NCBI RefSeq assembly: GCF_004786095.1
Contig: NZ_RHPJ01000005.1
Coordinates: forward strand, 1 to 64,000
Direction of reading: 5' to 3'
Origin: Serinibacter arcticus
Lineage (GTDB): Bacteria > Actinomycetota > Actinomycetes > Actinomycetales > Beutenbergiaceae
Length of the DNA stretch: 64,000 nucleotides
Below are positions 24,624 through 32,505 of this stretch, piece after piece; the stretch's first letter is position 1, and each line of letters opens with the position of its first letter. The notes under the pieces were generated by a model, which was given only the letters and a program-made list of their open reading frames with translations, was not told the DNA's origin and did not search any database. The position numbers and the translations under genes were made by a program.

Positions 24624-24905
24624 ATGCCCGGCTACTCAGGCTCCAAGGACGACTACGCGAAGCGCATGCGCCGCATCGAGGGTCAGGTGCGCGGGATCGC
24701 GCGCATGATCGAGGAGGACACCTACTGCATCGACGTCCTCACCCAGGTCTCTGCCGTCACCAAGGCGCTGCAGGCGGTCAGCCTCGGCCTCGTGGAGGAC
24801 CACCTCGGTCACTGCGTCGTCGATGCCGCCCGCACCTCGCCCGAGGCCGGGCAGGAGAAGGTTCGCGAGGCGGCCGACGCGATCGCCCGCCTCGTGCGCA
24901 GCTGA
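24624..24905 (+). CDS. csoR: Copper-sensing transcriptional repressor CsoR
   Basis: A 93-residue DUF156-family repressor. The Cu(I) ligands Cys35, His60 and Cys64 are all present (Y-C-I-D-V-L, E-D-H-L-G-H-C), matching the x-H-C pattern of true CsoR rather than the formaldehyde or persulfide sensors. The R-I-E-G-Q-V-R-G-I-A-R-M helix is also intact. In the absence of copper it would hold the operator at 24585-24601; Cu(I) relieves repression of csoR-copZ-copA. ATG is preceded by GGAGG. The 53-bp gap to copZ has its own GGAG site but no visible terminator. Confidence 0.95.
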   Translation: MPGYSGSKDDYAKRMRRIEGQVRGIARMIEEDTYCIDVLTQVSAVTKALQAVSLGLVEDHLGHCVVDAARTSPEAGQEKVREAADAIARLVRS

Positions 24906-24958
24906 CCGGCACGACGCACCACACCCGCACACCACACCCCACGACACCAGGAGTCACC

Positions 24959-25252
24959 ATGACCACGCTCACCACCATCGACGTCACCGGCATGACCTGC
25001 GCTCACTGCGTCTCCGCCGTCACGACCGAGCTCGAGAAGGTCGACGCCGTCGAGCGCGTCTCGGTCGAGCTGCACGACGGCGGGACGTCGCACGTCACGC
25101 TGTTCTCCGACGACGAGCTGCCGCAGGACGCGCTCCGCGCCGCCGTCGACGAGGCCGGGTACGAGGTCACCGGCATCAGCAGCCACGGCGCCGCGCAGGA
25201 GTTCGCCCAGCTCGCCGAGGTGCGCGAGCAGGAGGCCGAGAAGGACTCGTGA
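24959..25252 (+). CDS. copZ: Copper chaperone CopZ-like (HMA domain)
   Basis: A 97-residue soluble protein with a single heavy-metal-associated ferredoxin-like fold and the Cu(I) motif M-T-C-A-H-C (Cys14, Cys17). It would carry Cu(I) in the cytosol to CopA and to CsoR. The C-terminal ~25 residues are an extra Glu/Gln/Ala-rich helix beyond the usual ~68-residue CopZ. ATG follows AGGAG; its stop overlaps the copA start as GTGA. Confidence 0.92.
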   Translation: MTTLTTIDVTGMTCAHCVSAVTTELEKVDAVERVSVELHDGGTSHVTLFSDDELPQDALRAAVDEAGYEVTGISSHGAAQEFAQLAEVREQEAEKDS

Positions 25253-27651
25253 CCGCCCCCGTGCACGACCCTCGGCCGACCCGGCCGCTCGCGGAGCTGG
25301 ACCTCGCCGTCGAGGGGATGACGTGCGCGAGCTGCGTCGCGCGCGTCGAGCGCAAGCTGTCGCGGCTGCCCGGCGTGACCGCCGAGGTCAACCTGGCGCT
25401 GGAGCAGGCGCACGTCGTGCTGACCGAGCCGGCCACCGACGACGAGCTGCTGGCCGCCGTCGCGAGCGCCGGCTACCGCGCGTCCGTGATCCGGCCCGAG
25501 CACGACGGCCACGCCGACCACGTCGAGCACGCTGGCCACCACCACGGAAACGACGGGAGCACCGCGGCCGCCGACCACGACGCCGCCGACCTCTCCGCCC
25601 CGGTCGCCGACCGCGGGGCCGTGCTCCGGCGTCGCCTGATCGTCGCCTCGATCCTCACGGTGCCGGTCGTGGCGCTGTCCATGGTCCCCGCGCTGCAGTT
25701 CCCCGCGTGGCAGTGGGTCGTCCTCGCGCTCGCGCTCCCCGTCGTGACCTGGGCGGCCTGGCCGTTCCACGTCGCCGCCGCCCGCGCCGCGCGCCACGGC
25801 TCCTCGACGATGGACACCCTCGTCTCGCTCGGCGTGATCGCCGCGTCGCTGTGGTCGGTGTGGGCGATCACGCTCGGTGGTGCCGGGATGATCGGCATGC
25901 GCATGGAGCCGACGCTCGTCCCGCGTCTGGGTGGCGACCACGGGGCGATGCCCGAGCTCTACCTCGAGGTCGCGGCCGTCGTCGTGACGTTCCTGCTGGC
26001 CGGGCGCTACGCCGAGCACCGCGCGCGCCGCTCGTCGGGCGACGCGCTCCGCAGCCTGCTCGAGCTCGGCGCCAAGGAGGCGACGCTCGTCGCCCTCGGT
26101 CCCGACGGCGCCCGCACCGAGCGCCAGGTCCCCGTCTCCACCCTGGTCGTGGGCGACCTGTTCGCCGTCCGCCCCGGTGAGAAGGTCGCGACCGACGGCG
26201 AGGTCGTGCGGGGGCGCTCGGCCGTCGACACGTCCCTGCTGACGGGTGAGCCGGTGCCGCTCGACGTCGCTCCCGGCGACCCCGTCACCGGCGCGACGGT
26301 CAACACCTCCGGCGCTCTGCTGGTGCGCGCCACCCGGGTCGGCTCCGACACGGCGCTGGCCCAGATCTCGCGGCTCGTCTCCCGCGCGCAGACCGGCAAG
26401 GCTCCGGTGCAGCGGCTCGCGGACCGGATCTCGGCCGTGTTCGTCCCCGTCGTGATCGTGCTGGCGCTCGCGACGCTGGGGACGTGGCTGTCGATCGGCG
26501 CGCTCGGCGGTCCGGAGGGCCTGACCACGGGGGAGGTGCAGGTGGCGTTCACGGCCGCCGTCGCCGTCCTGATCATCGCGTGCCCGTGCGCGCTCGGCCT
26601 CGCCACCCCCACGGCGCTGCTCGTGGGCACCGGCCGGGGCGCCCGGCTCGGGATCCTCATCAAGGGCCCCGAGATCCTCGAGGCCACGCGCCGGGTCGAC
26701 GTCGCCGTGCTCGACAAGACCGGCACGATCACCGCGGGGCGGATGGCCGTCACCGAGGTCGTCGCGAGCGGCGTCGAGCGGGCCGACGTGCTCGCCCTCG
26801 CCGGCGCGCTCGAGGCGCCGTCGGAGCACCCGATCGCGCGCGCCGTCGTCGCGGCGGCCCGGGCCGACGCCCCCGGCACGCCGCTGCCCGAGGTCGAGGA
26901 CTTCGCCGCGGCCGCCGGATTCGGCGTCACGGCGACGCTCGCGGACGGCGCTCGCGCCGCCGTCGGGCGGCCCGCGTGGATCGCCGAGCAGGCGCGCGTC
27001 CCGGACGAGGTGACGCGCGCCGTCGCCCGCCTCGAGGCGACCGGCGCCACCACGGTGGTGCTGGCGCTCGGGTCCGACGGCGACGCAGCGCTCACCGCCG
27101 TCGGCGTCATCGCGCTGGCGGACGAGCTCAAGCCGACCTCGCGCGACGCCGTCGCGCAGCTCGTGGCGCTCGGCATCACGCCCGTGCTGCTCACGGGCGA
27201 TGCGGAGGCCGCGGCCCGGACGGTCGCGGCGCAGGTCGGGATCGAGAGCGTCGTCGCGGGCGTGCTGCCCGAGGGCAAGGTGCGCGAGGTCGAGCGGCTG
27301 CAGCGCGAGGGGCACGTGGTCGCGATGGTCGGCGACGGCGTGAACGACGCCGCCGCGCTGGCCCAGGCCGATCTCGGTCTCGCGATGGGGACGGGCACCG
27401 ACGTCGCGATCGAGGCGAGCGACCTCACGCTCGTGCGGGGCGACCTGCGCAGCGCCCCGACGGCGATCGCGCTGTCGCGCCGCACGCTGCGCGTGATCAG
27501 GCAGAACCTGTTCTGGGCCTTCGCCTACAACGTCGCGGCGATCCCGCTGGCGGCGCTGGGGCTGCTCAACCCGATGATCGCGGGGGCCGCGATGGCGGCC
27601 AGCTCGGTCATCGTGGTGACGAACTCCCTGCGGCTGCGCTCGGCTCCTTGA
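25249..27651 (+). CDS. copA: Cu(I)-exporting P1B-type ATPase CopA
   Basis: An 800-residue P1B-1 ATPase that exports Cu(I) from the cytosol. In order: one N-terminal HMA domain (G-M-T-C-A-S-C, ~residue 21-27), a His/Asp-rich linker (H-V-E-H-A-G-H-H-H), eight membrane helices, the actuator T-G-E, the membrane C-P-C motif, D-K-T-G-T-I-T with the phosphorylated Asp, S-E-H-P-I-A and G-D-G-V-N-D-A. The last helices carry Y-N and M-A-A-S-S, expected for P1B-1. GTG overlaps the copZ stop, so the two are translationally coupled. Its last 44 bp overlap the end of the convergent DUF2330 gene. Confidence 0.96.
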   Translation: MTAPVHDPRPTRPLAELDLAVEGMTCASCVARVERKLSRLPGVTAEVNLALEQAHVVLTEPATDDELLAAVASAGYRASVIRPEHDGHADHVEHAGHHHGNDGSTAAADHDAADLSAPVADRGAVLRRRLIVASILTVPVVALSMVPALQFPAWQWVVLALALPVVTWAAWPFHVAAARAARHGSSTMDTLVSLGVIAASLWSVWAITLGGAGMIGMRMEPTLVPRLGGDHGAMPELYLEVAAVVVTFLLAGRYAEHRARRSSGDALRSLLELGAKEATLVALGPDGARTERQVPVSTLVVGDLFAVRPGEKVATDGEVVRGRSAVDTSLLTGEPVPLDVAPGDPVTGATVNTSGALLVRATRVGSDTALAQISRLVSRAQTGKAPVQRLADRISAVFVPVVIVLALATLGTWLSIGALGGPEGLTTGEVQVAFTAAVAVLIIACPCALGLATPTALLVGTGRGARLGILIKGPEILEATRRVDVAVLDKTGTITAGRMAVTEVVASGVERADVLALAGALEAPSEHPIARAVVAAARADAPGTPLPEVEDFAAAAGFGVTATLADGARAAVGRPAWIAEQARVPDEVTRAVARLEATGATTVVLALGSDGDAALTAVGVIALADELKPTSRDAVAQLVALGITPVLLTGDAEAAARTVAAQVGIESVVAGVLPEGKVREVERLQREGHVVAMVGDGVNDAAALAQADLGLAMGTGTDVAIEASDLTLVRGDLRSAPTAIALSRRTLRVIRQNLFWAFAYNVAAIPLAALGLLNPMIAGAAMAASSVIVVTNSLRLRSAP

Positions 27652-28705
27652 CGGCGGTGCGGCGCCGTCGGGCCACCCGTGCCAGGGTCCCGACGGCGCC
27701 GAGCACGACCATGCCGATCGCCACGAACGCCGGGCCGGCCAGGATCGGCCCCACCATGCGGTCGACCTCGACCCGGTAGGTGCGCTGAACGTCGCCCTGC
27801 TCGGAGGCGGCGAACATGAAGTCCGACGTGATGTCGGCCGCGGGGTCGACGAACGTCTGCTCGACCGCGGTGACGTAGGCGTCCTGTCCGAAGGGTTCGC
27901 CCCACGTCTCCAGCGCGGGATGCGCGGCCTGTCCGAGCGGGCCGGCGTAGAGGACGTCATAGTTGACCCCGCCGTCGGCCCGGTCCATCCGCCGGTCGGC
28001 GACGACGTAGGTCCGCACCTGCTGCGCGACGTCCGCGGCGGCGGAGAGCCGCATCGGATAGACCAGCTCGTCGCTGGCGAACGTCAGGTCGACGGGCGGG
28101 ATCTCGCCGTCGAGCGCCTCGCCCTCCGGTGACAGCTTGATCGCGACGAACGACCAGCCCTCCTCCACGTAGGCACCCATCGCGGCGGCGAGCTGCTCGG
28201 AGAGGGCGTAACCGCGCTCGTCGAGCCAGGACAGCAGCCCGTCCAGGTCGGCGGAGCCGAGGCTCGCGACCTCGAGCGGCCCGAGCGTCACCTCCTGGAA
28301 GACGTCGACGCCGGGCGAGCCGCCCGGTGCGGCACCGGCCGCGCCGTCGCCTCCCGAACCCCAGTCGGGCCACCAGACGGAGACCTCCTCGCGCTGCGGG
28401 GCGCTGATCTCGGCGAGCGCGTCGAACGCCTCGGCGTCGCCCAGTGCGGCGGTCGCGGGGGTGGGCGTCGGCACGACGAGGGCGGCGTCAGCCAGGTCGG
28501 AGTCGGCGTCGAGCGCGATCTGGACGCGCTGCGTGCCGTCGACGAGCGACAGGATCGCCTGCTCGCCGACCACGTCCATGCCACCCTCGCCGTCCTCCGG
28601 GAGCGCGAAGTCGCCGCAGCCGCACGCTGCGGCGGGCGGGATCGTCACGAGTCCCGCGGTGAGCATGAGCACCGAGCCCGTGAGGGCCGCCGTCCGTCGT
28701 CCCAC
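27608..28705 (-). CDS. DUF2330 protein with C-G-C-G cluster
   Basis: A 365-residue exported protein. The signal peptide (~1-27) ends just before A-C-G-C-G-D, the Cys pair typical of DUF2330. A large extracellular domain (L-S-L-V-D-G-T-Q-R, V-V-P-T-P-T, W-W-P-D-W) follows, then a C-terminal helix (~328-348) and a basic tail. The family function is unknown. The Cys pair could bind metal or a cofactor; with copA next door, a copper link is tempting but unproven. It is a paralogue of the gene at 23404 on the other side of the copper operon. GTG start with GGAGG upstream; its 3' end overlaps copA by 44 bp. Confidence 0.78.
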   Translation of the reverse strand: MGRRTAALTGSVLMLTAGLVTIPPAAACGCGDFALPEDGEGGMDVVGEQAILSLVDGTQRVQIALDADSDLADAALVVPTPTPATAALGDAEAFDALAEISAPQREEVSVWWPDWGSGGDGAAGAAPGGSPGVDVFQEVTLGPLEVASLGSADLDGLLSWLDERGYALSEQLAAAMGAYVEEGWSFVAIKLSPEGEALDGEIPPVDLTFASDELVYPMRLSAAADVAQQVRTYVVADRRMDRADGGVNYDVLYAGPLGQAAHPALETWGEPFGQDAYVTAVEQTFVDPAADITSDFMFAASEQGDVQRTYRVEVDRMVGPILAGPAFVAIGMVVLGAVGTLARVARRRRTAVKEPSAAAGSSSPR

Positions 28706-28823
28706 GTCGTCCTCCGCCGGTCGTGAGTGGCTCCCCCGGGTCCGGGTGGAGTGCTCGCATCCTGCCGCAACGGCCGTCGCCCGTGGGGGACGGATCGTAC
28801 GGCGGGGCGGCGCGGGTGGCCGG

Positions 28824-29654
28824 TCAGCGGAAGCGGCGGCCCTCGTCGTTGCGGTAGGCGACCACGGCCATCGCGGCGAACACGGCCACCCACGCCAGGA
28901 ACACCGGGACGGCGTAGCCGTAGCCGACCTCGCCCGTCGTGGCGAGCACCATGACCTCGCGCGCCGCGCGGCTGGGCAGGCCCGTGGAGACGGCGTCGAG
29001 CCAGCCCGGGAACATGTCCGGCGGGAGGAAGAGGCCGCCGGCGAACGCGAGCGGGAACAGCACCACCTGGACGACGGCGATGGCGGCCTTCGACGTCAGG
29101 GAGTAGCCGATGGCGAGCCCCAGGAGCGTGAACGGCACCGCGATCGCGAGCACGGCACCGACCGCCACCACGAGCCGCAGCGCGGGAAGAGTCGCGTCCG
29201 TGAAGAACACCCCGACGAGGGCCAGCGGCACGATCGAGATGGCGGTGAAGCACAGGCCGTTCAGCACCCGGCCCACGAGCCGCGGCGCGGCCCCGGCCGG
29301 CAGCGTGCGGACGTAGCCGTCGAACGGCTGACCGCGGTCCTCGGCCACACCCGTGCCGTGCGTGAACAGGCACGCGGACATGACCGCGAACACGCCCAGC
29401 TGCGAGATCGCCTGGGTGGCGAAGAGCGGGTCGCCGGCCACCGCCTCGTTGGGCACCACGAAGAAGAACGCGGCTAGCGCGGGGAAGAGCGCCGCACTGA
29501 TCACGGCGACCGGGACGCGGACGGTCTCGAGGAACTGGGCGCGGACGTGCAGCCCGACGAGGCGCAGGAACGCCACGGGCCGCGCACCGGCGGGGGTCGC
29601 GGTGCGCGGGCTCCGGGCGCCGCCGGAGGGGGACGTGGTGGCCGTGGTGCTCAT
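28824..29654 (-). CDS. ABC-2 type transporter permease
   Basis: A 276-residue ABC-2 permease with six membrane helices and the family-typical late motif F-A-G-G-L-F-L-P-P-D-M-F-P-G-W-L. Together with the ATPase upstream it would export a drug, lipid or peptide; the substrate is unknown. The first ~28 residues are a Thr/Ser/Pro-rich cytosolic tail. ATG overlaps the ATPase stop as ATGA. It is the last gene of a four-gene overlapping operon that also encodes its likely repressor. Confidence 0.9.
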   Translation of the reverse strand: MSTTATTSPSGGARSPRTATPAGARPVAFLRLVGLHVRAQFLETVRVPVAVISAALFPALAAFFFVVPNEAVAGDPLFATQAISQLGVFAVMSACLFTHGTGVAEDRGQPFDGYVRTLPAGAAPRLVGRVLNGLCFTAISIVPLALVGVFFTDATLPALRLVVAVGAVLAIAVPFTLLGLAIGYSLTSKAAIAVVQVVLFPLAFAGGLFLPPDMFPGWLDAVSTGLPSRAAREVMVLATTGEVGYGYAVPVFLAWVAVFAAMAVVAYRNDEGRRFR

Positions 29655-30577
29655 CGGGTCGCTCCCTGGGTCGCGCTCTCGCGCTCGGTCATGGCGAGGA
29701 AGGCCTCCTCCAGGCTGGCGCCACGGACCTCGAGGCCCGAGAAGGCCACGTCGCGGCGGACGAGCTCGCGCACGACGGCGTCGGAGTCCGCGGTGAGGAC
29801 CGAGGTCCGACCGTCCTGCTGCGACAGGTCCACGACCGAGGGCAGGTCGCGCAGGCGGTCGACGTCGGCGGGGTGCTCGAGCGTGAGGCGCACGTGCCTG
29901 GCCCCGACCCTGGCGAGGATGGCGGGGAGGTCGTCGTCGGCGAGCACGCGGCCGCCGTCGATCACCACGACCCTCTCCGCGAGCGCCTCGATCTCCTCGA
30001 GGTAGTGGCTCGTGACCACGACGCACGCGCCGCTGGCGTGGTAGCCGCGCACGGCGTCCCACAGGATGCGGCGGGCGTCGACGTCGAGACCCGTGGTCGG
30101 CTCGTCCAGCAGCACGAGGCGCGGACGGCCCACGATCGCGAGCGCGACGGCGAGGCGGCGCCGCTGCCCGCCCGACAGCCCGCCGGTCTGGCGCGAGGCG
30201 AGATCGGTCAGGCCGAACATCTCCATCAGCTCGCCGGTCGCCATCGGGGCCGGGTAGTGGCCGCCGACGAAGTCGACGACCTCGCGCACCTTCAGCGTGG
30301 ACGGCAGGCCCGTCTCCTGCGGCGTGGTGCCCAGCAGGATCCGGTTGGCGGCGTCGCGCGGGTCCCCGCCGAAGAGCCGTACGGTGCCGCGCGAGGGACG
30401 CCGCAGACCGGAGACGAGGCTCAGCAGGGTCGACTTCCCGGCCCCGTTCGGGCCGAGCATGCCGATCAGCTGACCCTCCTCGAGCGTGAGCGTGACGTCG
30501 TCGAGCGCCGTGACGGCGTCGAACGTGCGCGTCACTCCCTCGAGCGTCGCGGCGGGCGTGGCGGTCGTCGGTCTCAT
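29651..30577 (-). CDS. ABC transporter ATP-binding protein
   Basis: A 308-residue ABC ATPase. Walker A G-P-N-G-A-G-K-S-T, signature L-S-G-G-Q-R-R-R-L, Walker B R-L-V-L-L-D-E-P-T and the H-loop (T-S-H-Y) are intact. A ~80-residue C-terminal extension, as in DrrA/NatA-type exporters, precedes the permease. ATG overlaps the stop of the regulator gene. Energises the ABC-2 permease at 28824. Confidence 0.94.
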   Translation of the reverse strand: MRPTTATPAATLEGVTRTFDAVTALDDVTLTLEEGQLIGMLGPNGAGKSTLLSLVSGLRRPSRGTVRLFGGDPRDAANRILLGTTPQETGLPSTLKVREVVDFVGGHYPAPMATGELMEMFGLTDLASRQTGGLSGGQRRRLAVALAIVGRPRLVLLDEPTTGLDVDARRILWDAVRGYHASGACVVVTSHYLEEIEALAERVVVIDGGRVLADDDLPAILARVGARHVRLTLEHPADVDRLRDLPSVVDLSQQDGRTSVLTADSDAVVRELVRRDVAFSGLEVRGASLEEAFLAMTERESATQGATR

Positions 30578-30870
30578 CGGGAGCCTCCCAGGATGGCGGA
30601 CAGCGCGTGGCGGTAGCCGTCGAGCGCGGTCCTTCCGGTGTCGGACAGGGCGAGATAGGTGACGGGGGTGCGTCGTTCGTGGGTCTTGGTGACGACCACG
30701 TAGCCGGCGTCCTCGAGCTTGCGCAGGTGGGTGGAGAGGTTGCCGGCGGTCATCGCGAGGACCTCGCGCAGGCGGGGGAACGCGAGGACGTCGCCCCGGT
30801 CGAGCTCGGCGAGCGCGACGACGATCCGCAGCCGGGCGGGTGCGTGGATCACGGGGTCGAGCTCGGTCAC
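30574..30870 (-). CDS. Winged-helix transcriptional regulator (HTH_34-like)
   Basis: A 98-residue winged-helix protein: A-R-L-R-I-V-V-A-L, then a recognition helix (T-A-G-N-L-S-T-H-L-R-K-L-E-D-A-G-Y) and a wing (T-K-T-H-E-R-R-T-P-V-T-Y-L-A-L). This is the MarR/PadR-like small regulator family commonly found beside ABC-2 exporters and a small membrane protein. The palindrome GTTTGC-ATT-GCAAAC before the first operon gene is its likely target. GTG start overlaps the stop of the preceding membrane-protein gene. Confidence 0.87.
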   Translation of the reverse strand: MTELDPVIHAPARLRIVVALAELDRGDVLAFPRLREVLAMTAGNLSTHLRKLEDAGYVVVTKTHERRTPVTYLALSDTGRTALDGYRHALSAILGGSR

Positions 30871-31514
30871 GGCCGCCCCCGGCCGCGGCGGCCTGCGACG
30901 TGGCACGCGAACGCGCCCACCAGGAGACCGCCGCCGCCCGCGACCGACATCACGAGGTAGATCGACGGCATGCCCGTCATCGCCCCGATCCCCGCCATCA
31001 CGGCGATCCACGCGCCGAGCGCGAACCACGACCAGTCCCGGTAGGTCGCCGCCCCCGCCATGTACAGGGTGCCGACGACGAGGCACGGCAGCGCCGTCGA
31101 GACGATCCCCATCACGGCGGGATCGGTGTCCGCGCGACCGAGCGCTCCCAGGACGAGGCCGACGACGGTGAAGGCCACGAGCCAGGACCAGCCGTACATC
31201 GACCCGGTGGTCGCGCTGGTCCCCCGGAGACCGCGCGAACGTCGCGTGACGTGCACGATCGTCACGACGACGGCCGTCGCCAGCAGCGCGTAGAAGACGG
31301 CGAACGCCCAGCCGGCGGGCTGCACGTCGGTCGCCGTGCGCGCCGTCGTCCACAGGGCGCCGAAGCCGACGAACCAGGCGATCCCCCAGACTCCGAACAG
31401 GATCCGGGGGTCGGGGCTCAGGCGGTCGCCGATGCGCCCGCCGTCGCCGAGGATCTGGGCGGCGAGCCTCGGGTCGAGGGCCGCGTCGTCGTCGTGGCTG
31501 GGAATCGAGGTCAT
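30867..31514 (-). CDS. Membrane protein of the ABC-2 efflux operon
   Basis: A 215-residue integral membrane protein with about six helices after a ~40-residue soluble N-terminus. I recognise no enzyme motif. Genes of this type often precede the small winged-helix regulator and may sense a ligand or act with the transporter; that is inference from context. It is first in the operon, only nine bases downstream of the operator palindrome. The stop overlaps the regulator start. Confidence 0.75.
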   Translation of the reverse strand: MTSIPSHDDDAALDPRLAAQILGDGGRIGDRLSPDPRILFGVWGIAWFVGFGALWTTARTATDVQPAGWAFAVFYALLATAVVVTIVHVTRRSRGLRGTSATTGSMYGWSWLVAFTVVGLVLGALGRADTDPAVMGIVSTALPCLVVGTLYMAGAATYRDWSWFALGAWIAVMAGIGAMTGMPSIYLVMSVAGGGGLLVGAFACHVAGRRGRGRP

Positions 31515-31522
31515 ACCGCTAG

Positions 31523-31550
31523 GTTTGCATTGCAAACTAGTCTGCGTCAA
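31523..31550 (-). promoter_or_regulatory. Promoter/operator of the ABC-2 efflux operon
   Basis: GTTTGC-ATT-GCAAAC (31523-31537) is a perfect 15-bp palindrome. On the minus strand a -35-like TTGACG (31545-31550) lies just upstream of it, so the palindrome covers the spacer/-10 region. It sits in an unusually AT-rich patch. It fits autorepression by the winged-helix regulator of this operon. Confidence 0.65.
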
Positions 31551-31637
31551 GGGGTGGGTGGTGGTGGTCGCGGGCCCCCTCGTCCCGCACCCAGGAGACG
31601 TCCAGGGAGAGCGCCGACCTCGCCCCGGCCGAGGTGG

Positions 31638-31643
31638 TAGAAC
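31638..31643 (+). promoter_or_regulatory. -10 element, leaderless start of the CPBP gene
   Basis: TAGAAC ends six bases before the GTG start at 31650, a distance that puts the transcription start on or next to the start codon. No purine-rich ribosome site precedes the GTG. Confidence 0.5.
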
Positions 31644-31649
31644 GCAGGG

Positions 31650-32462
31650 GTGAGCGAAACGTCCCCGCTGGTCTCGCAGGTCCCGGTGTCCGCCGATGCC
31701 CGACGCCGGCGGTTGCGCCAGGAGATCTGGCTCGTCCTGGGCGTGGCGATCCTCGGCAGCGCGACGCTCGCCGTCCTCAACCTGATCGACCGCTACACGA
31801 TCGACGTCCCGCTGGCGCAGCAGTCGGCGTCGCTGAACGTCACGCAGAACGAGCGCCCCTGGCTCGACCTCCTCTACCAGCTGCGCCGCCTCGTGTTCCT
31901 GGCGCTCCCGGCCCTGCTGGCGCTGTACCTGCTGTCGGCCAACGGCCGCAGCGCGGCGCGTCGCATCGGCCTCGACCTCGCGCGCCCCGGGCGGGACCTG
32001 CTGCACGGACTCGGCCTGGCCGCCGCCGTCGGCATCCCCGGACTCGGTGTCTACGCGCTGGGGCGCGCGCTCGGCGTCACGGTCGAGGTGCGGCCGGCGA
32101 CCCTCGACGCCTTCTGGTGGACCGTCCCCGTGCTGATCCTGGCGGCGCTGGCGAACGGATTCCTGGAGGAGGTCGTCGTCGTCGGCTACCTCGCGGAGCG
32201 GCTCAAGGACCTGCGCTGGGGAGTCGCGGCGATCATCGTCGCGAGCGCCGTCCTGCGCGGCAGCTACCACCTCTACCAGGGTCCGGGCATGGCGATCGGG
32301 AACGTCGCGATGGGCGTGCTCTTCGCCTGGTACTACCTGAGGCCGAGCTGGGGTCGGCGCGTGCTGCCGCTCGTCGTCGCCCACACCCTGATCGACGTGG
32401 TCGCGTTCGTGGGCTACTCCCTCCTGCCGGAGGCCTGGCTGACGGCGCTCGGCGTCGGATGA
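31650..32462 (+). CDS. CPBP (CAAX/Abi) family intramembrane protease
   Basis: A 270-residue membrane protein with about seven helices. The CPBP motifs are present: E-E-V-V-V-V-G-Y-L (the Glu-Glu of motif 1), G-S-Y-H-L-Y-Q-G (motif 2 His) and V-V-A-H-T-L-I-D (motif 3 His). These residues form the glutamic-type catalytic site inside the membrane. Members process membrane peptides, act in bacteriocin self-immunity or only bind partners; no peptide gene is evident beside it. It lies 43 bp upstream of the large flippase-like gene on the same strand. Confidence 0.87.
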   Translation: MSETSPLVSQVPVSADARRRRLRQEIWLVLGVAILGSATLAVLNLIDRYTIDVPLAQQSASLNVTQNERPWLDLLYQLRRLVFLALPALLALYLLSANGRSAARRIGLDLARPGRDLLHGLGLAAAVGIPGLGVYALGRALGVTVEVRPATLDAFWWTVPVLILAALANGFLEEVVVVGYLAERLKDLRWGVAAIIVASAVLRGSYHLYQGPGMAIGNVAMGVLFAWYYLRPSWGRRVLPLVVAHTLIDVVAFVGYSLLPEAWLTALGVG

Positions 32463-32493
32463 CCACCTCCCCCGGCACACCCCCGCCGCGACC

Positions 32494-32499
32494 TAGACT
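32494..32499 (+). promoter_or_regulatory. -10 element, leaderless start of the 1019-aa gene
   Basis: TAGACT ends six bases before the GTG at 32506. This gives the large gene its own promoter despite the short gap after the CPBP gene. Confidence 0.55.
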
Positions 32500-32505
32500 C
32501 GCCGG

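Noticed and set aside
25003-27960. A 985-codon open frame antisense to copZ-copA
   Set aside because: Composition is Arg/Gly/His/Asp-rich without motifs, and it mirrors the strong codon bias of copA on the other strand. It is a GC-driven shadow frame.
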